Shown: positions 26,199 through 35,174 of the stretch, one piece after another
Layout of the letters: every line of letters begins with the position of its first letter
How positions within the stretch are numbered: position 1 is the first letter of the stretch
Assembly (NCBI RefSeq): GCF_002220365.1
Contig: NZ_MTHB01000159.1
Coordinates: forward strand, 115,353 to 179,352
Source: Caballeronia sordidicola
GTDB taxonomy: Bacteria > Pseudomonadota > Gammaproteobacteria > Burkholderiales > Burkholderiaceae
Direction of reading: 5' to 3'
DNA: 64,000 nt
The notes under the pieces: model-generated
The model's database searches: none
The model's input: the letters and a program-made list of their open reading frames with translations, nothing else
Told to the model about the DNA's origin: nothing
Translations under genes and position numbers: made by a program

Positions 26199-28217
26199 TC
26201 AAGCCCCCCGCAGCACCGGAACCACGGGCGCCTTCCCCTTGGCGCTCTCAACCTCTCCTGACACAACCGCGTCGGGTGGATTCAGCCCCTCCCACGAAAT
26301 GCCGTCGGTGGACTGCCGCCGAGCCGCCGCCACACACGCCTCGACCAATTCCTTGAACGACGTAGCTGCCGAGGTCTTGCGAATCACGGCTTCGCCTTCC
26401 AGCGCACTGTTCGGCAGCACCAAACCCACAATCAGATCAGCCGTGGCCGCCCGCTGGTGCAGACGCCGCAGCAGATTACGCAAATACGGCGGCGACTCGG
26501 CGGCATCGAACGAAATCACGCAAATCAGCGATACGCCCGTCAAATCGATCTCGTCAAAGCGCGTGCGCGAAAACCGATCATAGGGCGCCATATCCGCGCC
26601 CAGGCCATGCTTGCGAAACAGTTGCACCGCGATAGTCGCCGCCAGATCGTCAAGCACCCCGCGCCCGGCAATGCACAGCACCGACGCTGTATGGCCTTCG
26701 CGGGCGGCATCGAAGTGAGACGGCGGCGTTTCATGCACAATGCCGGCTTCGCGATCGGACATCTCTAGACTGGCCGGCGGTTCCTCTTCTTGCCTGACCG
26801 CCATCACCACGTCCTCCACCTCCTCGAGCCCTTCGACAATATCCATCGCCGATTCGTTGATGCGCCTCAACTGGTCCGTGGTCACGACCCCGCGCAACAC
26901 GTCGTTGTGCGCAATCCGCAAACCCTCCAGCGCCACTTCGTCGTAATACGCGCTGAGCGAACGCTCCTTGAGCAGCGACTCGGCTTGTACAAGCGCTTCA
27001 TCAGGATCGTTGGCCAGTAGCCGCTGATAAAAATTCTCCGCTGGTGTCAGTGCTGGACGGTCGCCGAACAGCACGTCGAGGAATTCCAGGCGGTCCACAT
27101 GCCGCCCCAGAATCACCAGGCACAAGGTCAGCGGCGTCGATAAAACCAGTCCGATCGGTCCCCAGATCCAGCTCCAGAAAATCGCCGCAACAATCACCGC
27201 AAAAGGCGAAAGGCCCGTGCTGTGCCCATACAGCAGCGGTTCGACCACCTGCCCCGCGACTACGTCGGTCACGCCGAACAGGACGATGGTCCAGATCATC
27301 ATCGACCAGCCGGGTCCGACGGCGGCCGCGAACAACACAGCCAGCAACGCCGCGATCCAGGTACCCACGTACGGCACGAAACGCAGCAAGCCGGTGAGCA
27401 CACCGAACAGCAACGCGCCGGGTACGCCGATGATCGCCAGCCCGATCGAGATGACAATGCCCACGCCCATGTTGATGCCAAGCTGCGCGAGAAAATAGCG
27501 GGACAGCCGGCGCGCGGCTTCGTCCATGGCGGTGGTCGCGCGATGCAGGTCACGTGAGCCGAACAGCCGGATCAGCCGGTCGCGCAGGTCCTCTCGCTGC
27601 AACAAGATGAAGATGGCGACCACAAGCACGATGCCGGTGGTTTCCAGCGGGCTGATCACCGGCGATAAAAATCGCTGCGCCAGCTCCACGGGCGAAGGCG
27701 CCGGTTCGTGCACTTCGACCGGCATCGGGGAGTCGATGGGAGACGCGGCGGGATTCTCTTCGTTCTTGCGAATCTCATCCTGGCGATTCGGAGAAAGGCG
27801 CTTGAGCGCCGTCGCCGCTTTACCTAGAAACGCGTCGGCCCGGCCGATGGTCTTCTGCTGCACGGCGTCGATCTTGCGCTCCACCGCGACCTGATACTGC
27901 GGCAGATCGCCGGCCAGTTGCGCGACTTGGGCGCCTATCAGCGCGCCAACAGCGGTCAGCACCGACAACGCCACCAGCACCGCCACGATCACCGACGGCA
28001 CCTGTCCGAACTTCAGCCGCCGCAACAAGTCCACAAACGGGGCGACGAGGAAGCTCAACAAAACAGCGAGGATGATCGGAATCAGCACCGCGCGGCCGAA
28101 ATACAACACGCAAATCACCACCACACTGGTAATTAACGATGTCAGCGCCCGCAAACCCGGTCCTTCGGGCGGCAAGACCGTGGTCGACGGCCGACGGGGC
28201 ACGGGATCTGGATTCAT
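26199..28217 (-). CDS. AI-2E family permease with C-terminal cytoplasmic extension
   Basis: The 672-residue protein starts at the ATG at 28217 (MNPDPVPRR). Residues about 30-400 are the AI-2E/YdiK permease domain with paired N-terminal membrane segments, a long soluble insertion, and a C-terminal bundle with GVGIVISIGLAIIGVPGALLFG. The remaining 270 residues are soluble: a helical segment (LANDPDEALVQAESLLKE) and an alpha/beta domain (VLCIAGRGVLDDLAATIAVQL) resembling a B12-binding-like Rossmann fold. Family members export small molecules or exchange ions; the named AI-2 role is not assured. No function is known to me for the extension. Two iteron-like sites lie upstream. Confidence 0.88.
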   Translation of the reverse strand: MNPDPVPRRPSTTVLPPEGPGLRALTSLITSVVVICVLYFGRAVLIPIILAVLLSFLVAPFVDLLRRLKFGQVPSVIVAVLVALSVLTAVGALIGAQVAQLAGDLPQYQVAVERKIDAVQQKTIGRADAFLGKAATALKRLSPNRQDEIRKNEENPAASPIDSPMPVEVHEPAPSPVELAQRFLSPVISPLETTGIVLVVAIFILLQREDLRDRLIRLFGSRDLHRATTAMDEAARRLSRYFLAQLGINMGVGIVISIGLAIIGVPGALLFGVLTGLLRFVPYVGTWIAALLAVLFAAAVGPGWSMMIWTIVLFGVTDVVAGQVVEPLLYGHSTGLSPFAVIVAAIFWSWIWGPIGLVLSTPLTLCLVILGRHVDRLEFLDVLFGDRPALTPAENFYQRLLANDPDEALVQAESLLKERSLSAYYDEVALEGLRIAHNDVLRGVVTTDQLRRINESAMDIVEGLEEVEDVVMAVRQEEEPPASLEMSDREAGIVHETPPSHFDAAREGHTASVLCIAGRGVLDDLAATIAVQLFRKHGLGADMAPYDRFSRTRFDEIDLTGVSLICVISFDAAESPPYLRNLLRRLHQRAATADLIVGLVLPNSALEGEAVIRKTSAATSFKELVEACVAAARRQSTDGISWEGLNPPDAVVSGEVESAKGKAPVVPVLRGA

Positions 28218-28239
28218 GACATCGTTCTCATTAATGACG

Positions 28240-28269
28240 GCGTAAGGACGTAAGGGCGTAAGGACGTAA
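28240..28269. repeat. Short 9-bp tandem repeat in the permease leader
   Basis: GGCGTAAGGACGTAAGG-type units of nine bases recur about three and a half times just upstream of the AI-2E permease start. No function is apparent. Confidence 0.6.
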
Positions 28270-28435
28270 TGGACAGCGGGGATCAAAGGCAGCAACGCAC
28301 CCCGCCCATCCCGGCAGGATCGCGGTGCGGGCGCACGTTTTCCGAGTCTAAAGTGCCACGAGCCGGTGTCCGGCAGCTCGGGTGTCGAAGGAACGTCGAC
28401 ATGCATGAGCAAAGGGCATGCCATTTACGCCCAAA

Positions 28436-28452
28436 GGTGAGCCTTTACGGGA
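28436..28452 (+). repeat. Dispersed iteron-like 17-mer (GGTGAGCCTTTACGGGA)
   Basis: This exact copy of the origin motif lies in the interval between the AI-2E permease start and the hybrid kinase stop. A one-mismatch copy follows 24 bp later. Confidence 0.85.
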
Positions 28453-28459
28453 AAAGTAA

Positions 28460-28476
28460 GGGGAGTCTTTACGGGA
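28460..28476 (+). repeat. Variant iteron-like 17-mer (GGGGAGTCTTTACGGGA)
   Basis: The copy has one change in the fixed part (GGGGAG for GGTGAG). With the preceding copy it forms a direct repeat 24 bp apart, close to the 22-bp phasing of the origin array. Confidence 0.7.
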
Positions 28477-28497
28477 GCACGGGCCACATCGTCCCGG

Positions 28498-31005
28498 CTA
28501 GTCGTCCGTCAGGCCCAGCGTGACCATCCTGCGAATCCGGCTCGCCATGGATTCGAGCGTGAACGGCTTGGTAATCATTTCCATACCCGTATCGAGGAAA
28601 CCATTCGTGCGGGTCGCCGCTTCGGCGTAACCCGTCATAAAAAGCACTCTCAGCTTGGGCCGCGTCGCCCGCGCGGCGTCCGCCAGTTGCCGGCCGTTCA
28701 GCCCGGGAAGCCCGACGTCAGTCACCAGCAAGTCGATACGCGCATGCGAATTGAGGATGGTCAATCCGGACGGGCCATCGAAAGCTTCGAGCACCTGATA
28801 ATCCAGGTCGCGCAGGATCTCGCACACGAGTTCACGCACGGACGCGTCGTCTTCCACCACCAGGATCGCGTGCCGTCCGGCCGCACGATGCGCGTCGTTA
28901 AGTTCGGTCGCGATTTCCTGTGTGCCCGGATCGCCCGAAAAACGCGGCAGATACAGCCGGATCGTGGTGCCGGCGTCGGGCGCGCTGTCGATTGTCGCAA
29001 TCCCGCCCGACTGCTTCGCAAACCCGTAAGCCATCGATAAACCCAGCCCCGTGCCCTGACCCAGCGGTTTGGTCGTATAGAACGGGTCGAAGGCGCGCGC
29101 CTTGACGTCGGCCGGCATGCCCGCGCCCGTATCCGACACCGATACCACCACGTAGGGCCCCGGGGCGACATCCGGATGGCGCGCGGCGAAGTCGTGGCCA
29201 AGTTCCACATTGCCGGTTTCAAGCGTCAGGCGGCCACCTTCTGGCATGGCGTCGCGCGCGTTGATCGCGAAATTCAGCAGCGCGTTTTCAAGCTGGTTCG
29301 CGTCGCAGCGCGTGAGCCAGAGGTGCGGGTTCGGCACCACGCGCGTATCGATCGCTTCGCCCATCGTGCGCTTGAGCAGATCGTCGATGGAATGCAGCAG
29401 TTCGTCGGCGTTCACCGGCTTCGGGTCGAGCGGCTGACGCCGCGAAAACGCCAGCAGCCGATGCGTGAGCGATGCCGCCCGGTTTGCCGCACCGGTCGCC
29501 ATCGAAATGAACCGGTCGATGTCGTCTGTCCGGCCGAGCTGGGTGTATCGGCGGATCAGTTCGAGCGGCCCCGTGATGCCTTGCAGGAGATTGTTGAAAT
29601 CGTGCGCAATCCCGCCCGTCAGCTGCCCGAGCGCTTCCATTTTCTGCGCCTGGCGCAGCGCTTCCTCGGTTTGTTGAAGCGCTCGCTGAGTTTCCTTTTC
29701 GCTGGTGACGTCGCGGCCGTTGCCGTAGAGCGCGTCGCCTTCTGGCGCTGCGACCCACGACACCCATCGATACGAGCCGTCCTTATGGCGGTTGCGATTC
29801 TCAAACCGCACCAGCCCCGACCGGGCTGCCGAAAGAAGTGCCGCTTCGGTAGCTTCCACGTCGTCGGGATGAACGATTTCCGCGAACGACTTGCCGATCA
29901 GCTCGTCCTCGCGAAAGCCGAGAATATCGGTCCAGGCCGGATTGACGGCACGCAGCAAGCCCGCGCTGCTCGCGACAATGAACAGGTCGCGCGAGTTGCG
30001 CCAGATGCTGTTGCGCTCGCGGGTGCGGGCATCGACTTCGGCGGCCAGCGAATCGTTCAAGCGCCGCAATTGCGCCTCGCTGACACGCAGGCGTTCCTCA
30101 AAGCGCTTATGCCCGGTGATGTCGTAAGTCACGCCGAGATAACGCAAACCGCCCGCACTGTCTGCAATCGCTTCGCCACGCCGCGCCATCCAGCGCTCCT
30201 CGCCGTTGTCCGGGCGGCGAATCCGGTACTCCAGATAATCGAGCGCACCGGTCGGCATGTCGAGATGGCCAGCGCGTACGCGGTCGCGGTCGTCGGGATG
30301 CACGAGTTCCAGCAGGTCGTCGAGATGGTATTCATGACGGGGCGTCAAACCCCATTGCCAGCAAAGTTCTTCGGACACCGCCAACCGCCCGGTATGCGGA
30401 AATATCTCGAAGGTGCCAATCCCGCCCGCCTGCTGTGCGATTCGAAGACGCTCCTCGCTTTCGCGCAATGCCCGGTCGCTCGCATGGCGCTCGATGGCAA
30501 GCGCCGCGATGCTCGCCACTTGCGCAATGTCGTCCAGTTCCTCGCGCGATGGCGTTTTCGGGACCGAGTAATAGTTGGCGAAGGTGCCGAGCAGCCGACC
30601 ATCGGCCGCCTGGATGGGCATGGACCAGCAGGCGCGCAGGTCGAACTGTCGCGCAATATCGCGAAATGCCGCCCAAACCGGATCGGTCTGGATATCTTCC
30701 ACAATCACCGGCTCGCCGCGGAACGCCGCCGCCCCGCACGACCCCATGAGCGGCCCGAATTCGAGGCCATCCACGATGCGGTTGTAATCATCAGGCAAAC
30801 TCGGCGCGGCGCCGTGGACCAAGCGCTTCCCCGTGGCATCAACAAGCAGCACAGAGGCGCGCAACGGCTGTTCAGAGCGGTTTTCCACTCGATGAACCAC
30901 GTGCTCAAGCACCTCGCGCAACGGCATGCCTGCAACGACGCGTCCGAGCACGGCCCGCTCGAACTCGAGCTGGCTCAGCGTGGAAAACAAAAGAGGTTTC
31001 TGCAT
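28498..31005 (-). CDS. Hybrid histidine kinase with GAF and PAS domains
   Basis: The 835-residue soluble kinase starts at the ATG at 31005 (MQKPLLFSTL); a start at 31065 is possible. A GAF domain occupies about 20-165, followed by PAS domains at about 175-300 and 325-440. HisKA has H-box GGIAHDFNNLL (His about 468), then come the ATPase domain (NFAINARDAMP, DTGAGMP, GTGLGLSMAYG) and a receiver from about 710 with ILVVEDDASV, LLVTDVGLP and KPFT. There are no membrane segments, so it senses intracellular cues such as redox state or small molecules. No response regulator is adjacent. Confidence 0.92.
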   Translation of the reverse strand: MQKPLLFSTLSQLEFERAVLGRVVAGMPLREVLEHVVHRVENRSEQPLRASVLLVDATGKRLVHGAAPSLPDDYNRIVDGLEFGPLMGSCGAAAFRGEPVIVEDIQTDPVWAAFRDIARQFDLRACWSMPIQAADGRLLGTFANYYSVPKTPSREELDDIAQVASIAALAIERHASDRALRESEERLRIAQQAGGIGTFEIFPHTGRLAVSEELCWQWGLTPRHEYHLDDLLELVHPDDRDRVRAGHLDMPTGALDYLEYRIRRPDNGEERWMARRGEAIADSAGGLRYLGVTYDITGHKRFEERLRVSEAQLRRLNDSLAAEVDARTRERNSIWRNSRDLFIVASSAGLLRAVNPAWTDILGFREDELIGKSFAEIVHPDDVEATEAALLSAARSGLVRFENRNRHKDGSYRWVSWVAAPEGDALYGNGRDVTSEKETQRALQQTEEALRQAQKMEALGQLTGGIAHDFNNLLQGITGPLELIRRYTQLGRTDDIDRFISMATGAANRAASLTHRLLAFSRRQPLDPKPVNADELLHSIDDLLKRTMGEAIDTRVVPNPHLWLTRCDANQLENALLNFAINARDAMPEGGRLTLETGNVELGHDFAARHPDVAPGPYVVVSVSDTGAGMPADVKARAFDPFYTTKPLGQGTGLGLSMAYGFAKQSGGIATIDSAPDAGTTIRLYLPRFSGDPGTQEIATELNDAHRAAGRHAILVVEDDASVRELVCEILRDLDYQVLEAFDGPSGLTILNSHARIDLLVTDVGLPGLNGRQLADAARATRPKLRVLFMTGYAEAATRTNGFLDTGMEMITKPFTLESMASRIRRMVTLGLTDD

Positions 31006-31221
31006 GGTCGTCAAGCAAAAGCCGGTTTGTCGGGCACAGTGCAACGAGCGGAAGGAATGTTCCAAATCTTAGCACTCGGTATCGTCTGATCTCCGGTTGC
31101 ACGATGATGCACAGCATGTGGCGCGCCTATTGTCCCCATCCAGATTATGTTTTAGGTCCACGGGCATGCATCGTGCGAGATTTGGAAGGTCTAAATCAAG
31201 CGTACGCGCAATGGATTTGTA

Positions 31222-31404
31222 ATGGCCGTGGAGTCGCCCTGTATCAGTATCTGCAAGTTCGATGGCAAAACCGGGCTTTGCGTAGGTTGCTTGCGAACCA
31301 AGGACGAATGCAAACAATGGAAAAAGCTGAAGAACAAAACCCGGACAAAAATTATCGATGAACGGCCCAAACGTGCGGCTAAGCTTAAGAAAGCAAACAA
31401 GTGA
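31222..31404 (+). CDS. DUF1289 family protein
   Basis: The 60-residue product has the DUF1289 signature SPCISICKFDGKTGLCVGC with four cysteines, then a very basic C-terminal tail (KKLKNKTRTKIIDERPK...). The cysteines may bind a metal. Function is unknown. The length fits the family. Confidence 0.85.
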   Translation: MAVESPCISICKFDGKTGLCVGCLRTKDECKQWKKLKNKTRTKIIDERPKRAAKLKKANK

Positions 31405-31531
31405 CGCGACGCGCGCATGCAAGTGTGATCGCAACTGTTTGACCTATTTTTGACACGACAAAAACGCGTGCTCGAGTGACGCGACAAGACGACAAGGACA
31501 CGAAAAACCCACTCATTTAGGGAGTTCAGTC

Positions 31532-31867
31532 ATGACCATCATTGTTACGTTCAAACGCGTTTTATCAGTATCTGCAGCAGTGCTAGTTACGTCGTTCGCC
31601 ACTCAGGCGGTCCATGCGCAAACCATGAGCACGGGCTTGAGCCCCAACGACAACATGCTTGCACCGGCTAACAGTCCGAAATTGATGCCGAACGCGCCGC
31701 TTGGCAGCGAATATCCGACGCACGGCAATCAGCAAGCGGGTGAAATGAACCTGAATCCCACCGATCCACGTGCGCAGTTGATCAACGGCTTGCCCAATAA
31801 CACGCAAAGCGGTGGTTATGGCTCACCGCTGGCAGGGAACAAGTCGAATGTGCCGGCGGGGTATTAG
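31532..31867 (+). CDS. Hypothetical secreted protein, 111 aa
   Basis: A signal peptide (MTIIVTFKRVLSVSAAVLVT...AVHAQ) is cleaved near residue 29. The mature part is Asn/Pro/Gly-rich and appears disordered (LSPNDNMLAPANSPKLMPNA). The ATG at 31532 follows an AGGGAG ribosome site. I do not recognise the family; it is probably a periplasmic or surface protein. Confidence 0.7.
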   Translation: MTIIVTFKRVLSVSAAVLVTSFATQAVHAQTMSTGLSPNDNMLAPANSPKLMPNAPLGSEYPTHGNQQAGEMNLNPTDPRAQLINGLPNNTQSGGYGSPLAGNKSNVPAGY

Positions 31868-31910
31868 GTTTTACGGTTTTGCGGTTCGATGTTCAAGGCC
31901 GCGGTCTTTG

Positions 31911-32273
31911 CTAAGGCTTGTGGTTCATATGTGCAAGAACATTGATGAGCTTGCCGAACGGATCGCGGACGTAGAAACGCCGTACACCCCAGGGTTCATC
32001 GGCGGGCCCGTATTCGATCGGGAAACCCGCTTCTTTCATGCGAACGAAAGCGGCGTCCACATCGTCCACTTCAATCGACAGGTCCGGCACCGGCATGCCG
32101 GACCCGCCCTCCGAGGCCACGCTGACCTGGACGCTCATCGCTGTCTCGGAACCGAAGGTCTGAATCCAGCCGTGATCCATCAGCAGGTCCAGACCTAGTA
32201 CGTCCTGATAGAACCGGCGGGCTTGAGCCAAGTCTTGCGTGCCGATGTTGGCGACTATTCGCTTGACCTTCAT
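31911..32273 (-). CDS. Glyoxalase/VOC family protein
   Basis: The ATG at 32273 follows a near-perfect AGGAGGTGAAG ribosome site. The 120 residues have the VOC fold: TQDLAQARRFYQDVLGLDLL near the start and FYVRDPFGKLINVLAHM at the end. Members include dioxygenases, glyoxalases and resistance proteins, and the motif gives no substrate. It follows the BON-type gene by 26 bases on the same strand and may be cotranscribed. Confidence 0.88.
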   Translation of the reverse strand: MKVKRIVANIGTQDLAQARRFYQDVLGLDLLMDHGWIQTFGSETAMSVQVSVASEGGSGMPVPDLSIEVDDVDAAFVRMKEAGFPIEYGPADEPWGVRRFYVRDPFGKLINVLAHMNHKP

Positions 32274-32299
32274 CTTCACCTCCTTTACTGGCCTTCCAC

Positions 32300-32812
32300 T
32301 TACGGCGCCGAGGGCGGATACGGTAAGGGCTTCGTCTTGGGATCGGTGATCGTGTTGTCGATGACCTTGTCGACATCCGCCGTTTTCGCCAGCTCGGAGA
32401 GGAATTCGTCTTTGTTGAAAGCCGGCGAAACGCAACCTTGCACGTAGATAAACCTGCGCTGCAGCAACAACCATAACGATGATTGTTCGCGCCAATGCAT
32501 GGCGATATTGATCATACTGAGCCGACGCTGAACCGCTTCGGCTATCTCGGCATCGTAGCGATACGAATTCGACAAACGACACCGCCCCTCCACCCAGCAG
32601 CTATTGCCGCGCTCGATCCGGTAATGCGCTTCGCTCACCCATTCCTGCTCCGTCTCCAAAGGTCCCAGAGGAATTGGGCATTCAGGGATTGCTTTGGAAA
32701 TCTGGAAAAACGGATCGTTTCCGTGGTTACTGCGCAGGTCGTCGGCAAGCGCCGGCTGGCTTGATATCGATACCAGCAAGCACCAGGCGTAGTGTCGAAT
32801 TAGCGATCGCAT
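32300..32812 (-). CDS. Secreted BON-domain-like protein, 170 aa
   Basis: The product begins MRSLIRHYAWCLLVSISS, a signal peptide cleaved near ALA (about residue 21). The mature part shows a cysteine-bearing segment RIERGNSCWVEGRCRLSNSY, then a BON-like fold (AEAVQRRLSMINIAMHW... QRRFIYVQGCV... DVDKVIDNTI). BON domains bind phospholipids or envelope ligands. The frame continues upstream to 33133, but I chose 32812 because the signal peptide begins there. Confidence 0.72.
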   Translation of the reverse strand: MRSLIRHYAWCLLVSISSQPALADDLRSNHGNDPFFQISKAIPECPIPLGPLETEQEWVSEAHYRIERGNSCWVEGRCRLSNSYRYDAEIAEAVQRRLSMINIAMHWREQSSLWLLLQRRFIYVQGCVSPAFNKDEFLSELAKTADVDKVIDNTITDPKTKPLPYPPSAP

Positions 32813-33196
32813 TTTCTTGTACTCACGGTCTTGAGCGGCTGCGTCACGCCAGCCTTGAAGCTGCTTGGGCGTCTTAGCGAATATAACCGATCGAATCAGC
32901 CCACCGGGCGACGCAACCATTCGCCTCGCAGGGCCTTTCCATCCTGCGCCCTTTAGCGTTTTCCCTAGGTCACTGCGCGTTGACATTCTTCCCGGCAGCG
33001 ACCAAACTTGCTCGCAAGTGTGATCACACATCACAGTTAGCTTTATCGACGATATGGCGCGCGCAGGTGCGTTCTCGCCGTGAATGCGGGCGACCTGGGA
33101 ACACAGCGCAGCTTGCAAAACTATCAGGATCACTAATTAAGGAGCGCAACATCAGGCTGCCTGACGTTGCCCGAGTCATGACTGAAAGGAATAACA
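32813..33196. other. Intergenic, promoter region of the SDR-BKACE genes
   Basis: Apart from an open but signal-less upstream extension of the BON-type frame, I see no gene, repeat or clear promoter elements. Confidence 0.4.
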
Positions 33197-33994
33197 ATGA
33201 GCGTTTTAAGCATGCTTCAACCGCGTTCGGGCTTGCGCGTACTCGTGACCGGCGGCGGTTCGGGCATCGGCCTGGTCATCGCCCGGGCCTTCGCCGAAAC
33301 GGGCGCACGCGTGCATGTCTGCGACGCGAGCCAGCAGGCGCTCGACGCGCTGCGCTCGGACCCGGCCAATGAAGCCATTTCCACCACGCACGCCGACGTC
33401 GCCGATAAAACCGCTGTCGCCCGCGTATTCGCCGACGTCGAAAGCAAGCTCGGCGGCCTCGATGTGCTGCTCAATAACGCGGGGATCGCTGGCCCGACTG
33501 GCGGTATCGATGAGATGGATGTGGAGCAGTGGGAGCAGACCGTCGCGATCAACCTCAACGCGCAGTTTTACTTCGCGCGCCTTGCTGTGCCGCTGCTCAA
33601 GAAGTCCGTGCATGGCGGTTCGATCATCGCCATGTCTTCCGTGGCGGGAAGACTCGGTTATGCATTCCGTACGCCCTATTCCGCCACCAAGTGGGCGCTG
33701 ATCGGCCTTACCAAGAGCCTGGCGATCGAACTGGGGCCGGACAACATCCGCGTCAACGCGGTCCAGCCGGGCATTGTGCGCGGGCCGCGCATGGAGCGCG
33801 TGATTGCCGCTCGTGCCGAGCAGCTCGGCTTGTCCTACCCCGAGATGGAAGCGAAGTATCTGGAAAAAATCTCGTTGCGCCGCATGACGACGCAAGAAGA
33901 AATCGCGGCAACCGTGCTGTTCCTGTGCTCGCCAGGCGGCAGCGGCATCTCCGGCCAATCGATCTCCGTGTGCGGCAACGTCGAAGTGCTCTGA
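33197..33994 (+). CDS. SDR family oxidoreductase, probable 3-hydroxyacyl/hydroxy-acid dehydrogenase
   Basis: The 265-residue product has GGGSGIGLVIA near residue 20, NNAGIAGP near 92, ISMSS-type MSSVAGR and YSATK. The C-terminus ends GQSISVCGNVEVL. The start follows AAGGAATAAC. It precedes a BKACE enzyme gene by 37 bases and an MFS transporter, so I infer a short catabolic operon for a hydroxy- or beta-keto acid. Confidence 0.88.
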   Translation: MSVLSMLQPRSGLRVLVTGGGSGIGLVIARAFAETGARVHVCDASQQALDALRSDPANEAISTTHADVADKTAVARVFADVESKLGGLDVLLNNAGIAGPTGGIDEMDVEQWEQTVAINLNAQFYFARLAVPLLKKSVHGGSIIAMSSVAGRLGYAFRTPYSATKWALIGLTKSLAIELGPDNIRVNAVQPGIVRGPRMERVIAARAEQLGLSYPEMEAKYLEKISLRRMTTQEEIAATVLFLCSPGGSGISGQSISVCGNVEVL

Positions 33995-34031
33995 CGCGCT
34001 GAATCACTCCTCATTCGTAAAGGAATTCATC

Positions 34032-34964
34032 TTGGCCTCAACCCGCAAAGTCATCATTACCTGCGCGCCGACAGGCGCCATTCACACGCCGTCCATGTCG
34101 GCGTACCTGCCGGTCACGCCGCAAGAAATAGGCGATGCCGCGCTCGCCGCCGCAGAAGCCGGCGCCGCAATCCTGCATCTGCACGCTCGCGATCCGAAGG
34201 ACGGCCGGCCAACGCAAGACCCTGCCGTGTTCTCCGAATTCTTGCCCCGCATCAAGGCCAATACCGATGCAGTCATCAACCTGACAAGCGGCGGCAGTCC
34301 GCACATGACCGTGGAGGAACGGCTTCGGCCCGCCCATCATTTCAAGCCGGAAATAGCCTCGCTGAACATGGGCTCGATGAACTTCGGCCTGTATCCGATG
34401 CTCGACCGCTTCAAGGACCTCAAGCACGATTGGGAACGCGAGCATCTCGCCAACAGCCGCGACCTGGTCTTCAAGAATACGTTCAAGGACATCGAGTTCA
34501 TCCTGACTTCGTGCGGCGCGAACGGGACTCGCTTCGAGTTCGAGTGCTACGACATTTCGCATCTCTACAACCTGGCCCATTTCGTCGAACGCAAGCTCGC
34601 CAAACCGCCGTTCTTCATCCAGAGCGTATTCGGCTTGCTCGGCGGTATTGGCGCCCATCCGGAAGACCTGATGCATATGCGCCGCACCGCCGACCGACTG
34701 TTCGGCAAGGACTACGTCTGGTCGATTCTCGGCGCCGGCCGCAATCAAATTCCGCTTGCAACGTTAGGCGTCGCGCAAGGCGCGAACGTTCGTGTCGGTC
34801 TCGAGGATTCCCTGTGGATCGGACCGGGCAAGCTGGCTGAATCGAGTGCGGCGCAGGTACGCAAGATCCGGCAGGTGATTGAAGGGCTGTCGCTCGAGGT
34901 CGCTACGCCGCACGAAGCCCGCGCCATGCTCGGACTCAAGGGTGCCGACAACGTGAATTTCTGA
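34032..34964 (+). CDS. BKACE (3-keto-5-aminohexanoate cleavage) family enzyme
   Basis: The 310-residue TIM-barrel enzyme starts at a TTG eight bases after AAAGGA. Family marks include the zinc-site motif LHLHARDPKDGRP near residue 46, INLTSGG near 80, and the C-terminal VRVGLEDSLWIGPGKLA. BKACE enzymes condense beta-keto acids with acetyl-CoA and release acetoacetate plus a CoA thioester. With the SDR in front, the pathway may be oxidation of a hydroxy acid to a beta-keto acid and its cleavage, as in carnitine breakdown, but the substrate cannot be read from sequence. Confidence 0.92.
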   Translation: MASTRKVIITCAPTGAIHTPSMSAYLPVTPQEIGDAALAAAEAGAAILHLHARDPKDGRPTQDPAVFSEFLPRIKANTDAVINLTSGGSPHMTVEERLRPAHHFKPEIASLNMGSMNFGLYPMLDRFKDLKHDWEREHLANSRDLVFKNTFKDIEFILTSCGANGTRFEFECYDISHLYNLAHFVERKLAKPPFFIQSVFGLLGGIGAHPEDLMHMRRTADRLFGKDYVWSILGAGRNQIPLATLGVAQGANVRVGLEDSLWIGPGKLAESSAAQVRKIRQVIEGLSLEVATPHEARAMLGLKGADNVNF

Positions 34965-35024
34965 GCCGGGTTTCACCGGCCTTTCACATTTTCAACAACA
35001 AAAAAATGGTAGGAGACAAAGACG

Positions 35025-35162
35025 ATGAAGATCGAAGGAAAAAACATTTGCGGCGACATTTGCATCATGCGGCCGCTTCGCCGATGTCCAGATGTGCACG
35101 CCCCATGCACCCCAGGCGCTCAACGCTTGTTCACCGGGCGCCTGGCGTTGCGTCGATCCTGA
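35025..35162 (+). CDS. Possible 45-aa peptide or gene remnant
   Basis: An ATG at 35025 follows a TAGGAGAC ribosome site. It encodes MKIEGKNICGDICIMRPLRR and a Pro/Arg-rich tail, ending 12 bases before the MFS gene. The last third overlaps an inverted repeat (CCAGGCGC / GCGCCTGG). It may be a leader peptide, or the start of a gene truncated by deletion. Confidence 0.35.
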   Translation: MKIEGKNICGDICIMRPLRRCPDVHAPCTPGAQRLFTGRLALRRS

Positions 35163-35174
35163 TCGGAGTTCTCC

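Noticed and set aside
29176..31089. 637-codon plus-strand frame opposite the GAF/PAS kinase
   Set aside because: It lies fully antisense to a kinase with all expected motifs and matches no family.
32813..33133. N-terminal extension of the BON-type protein
   Set aside because: The extension would place a clear signal peptide inside the protein; the internal ATG is better.
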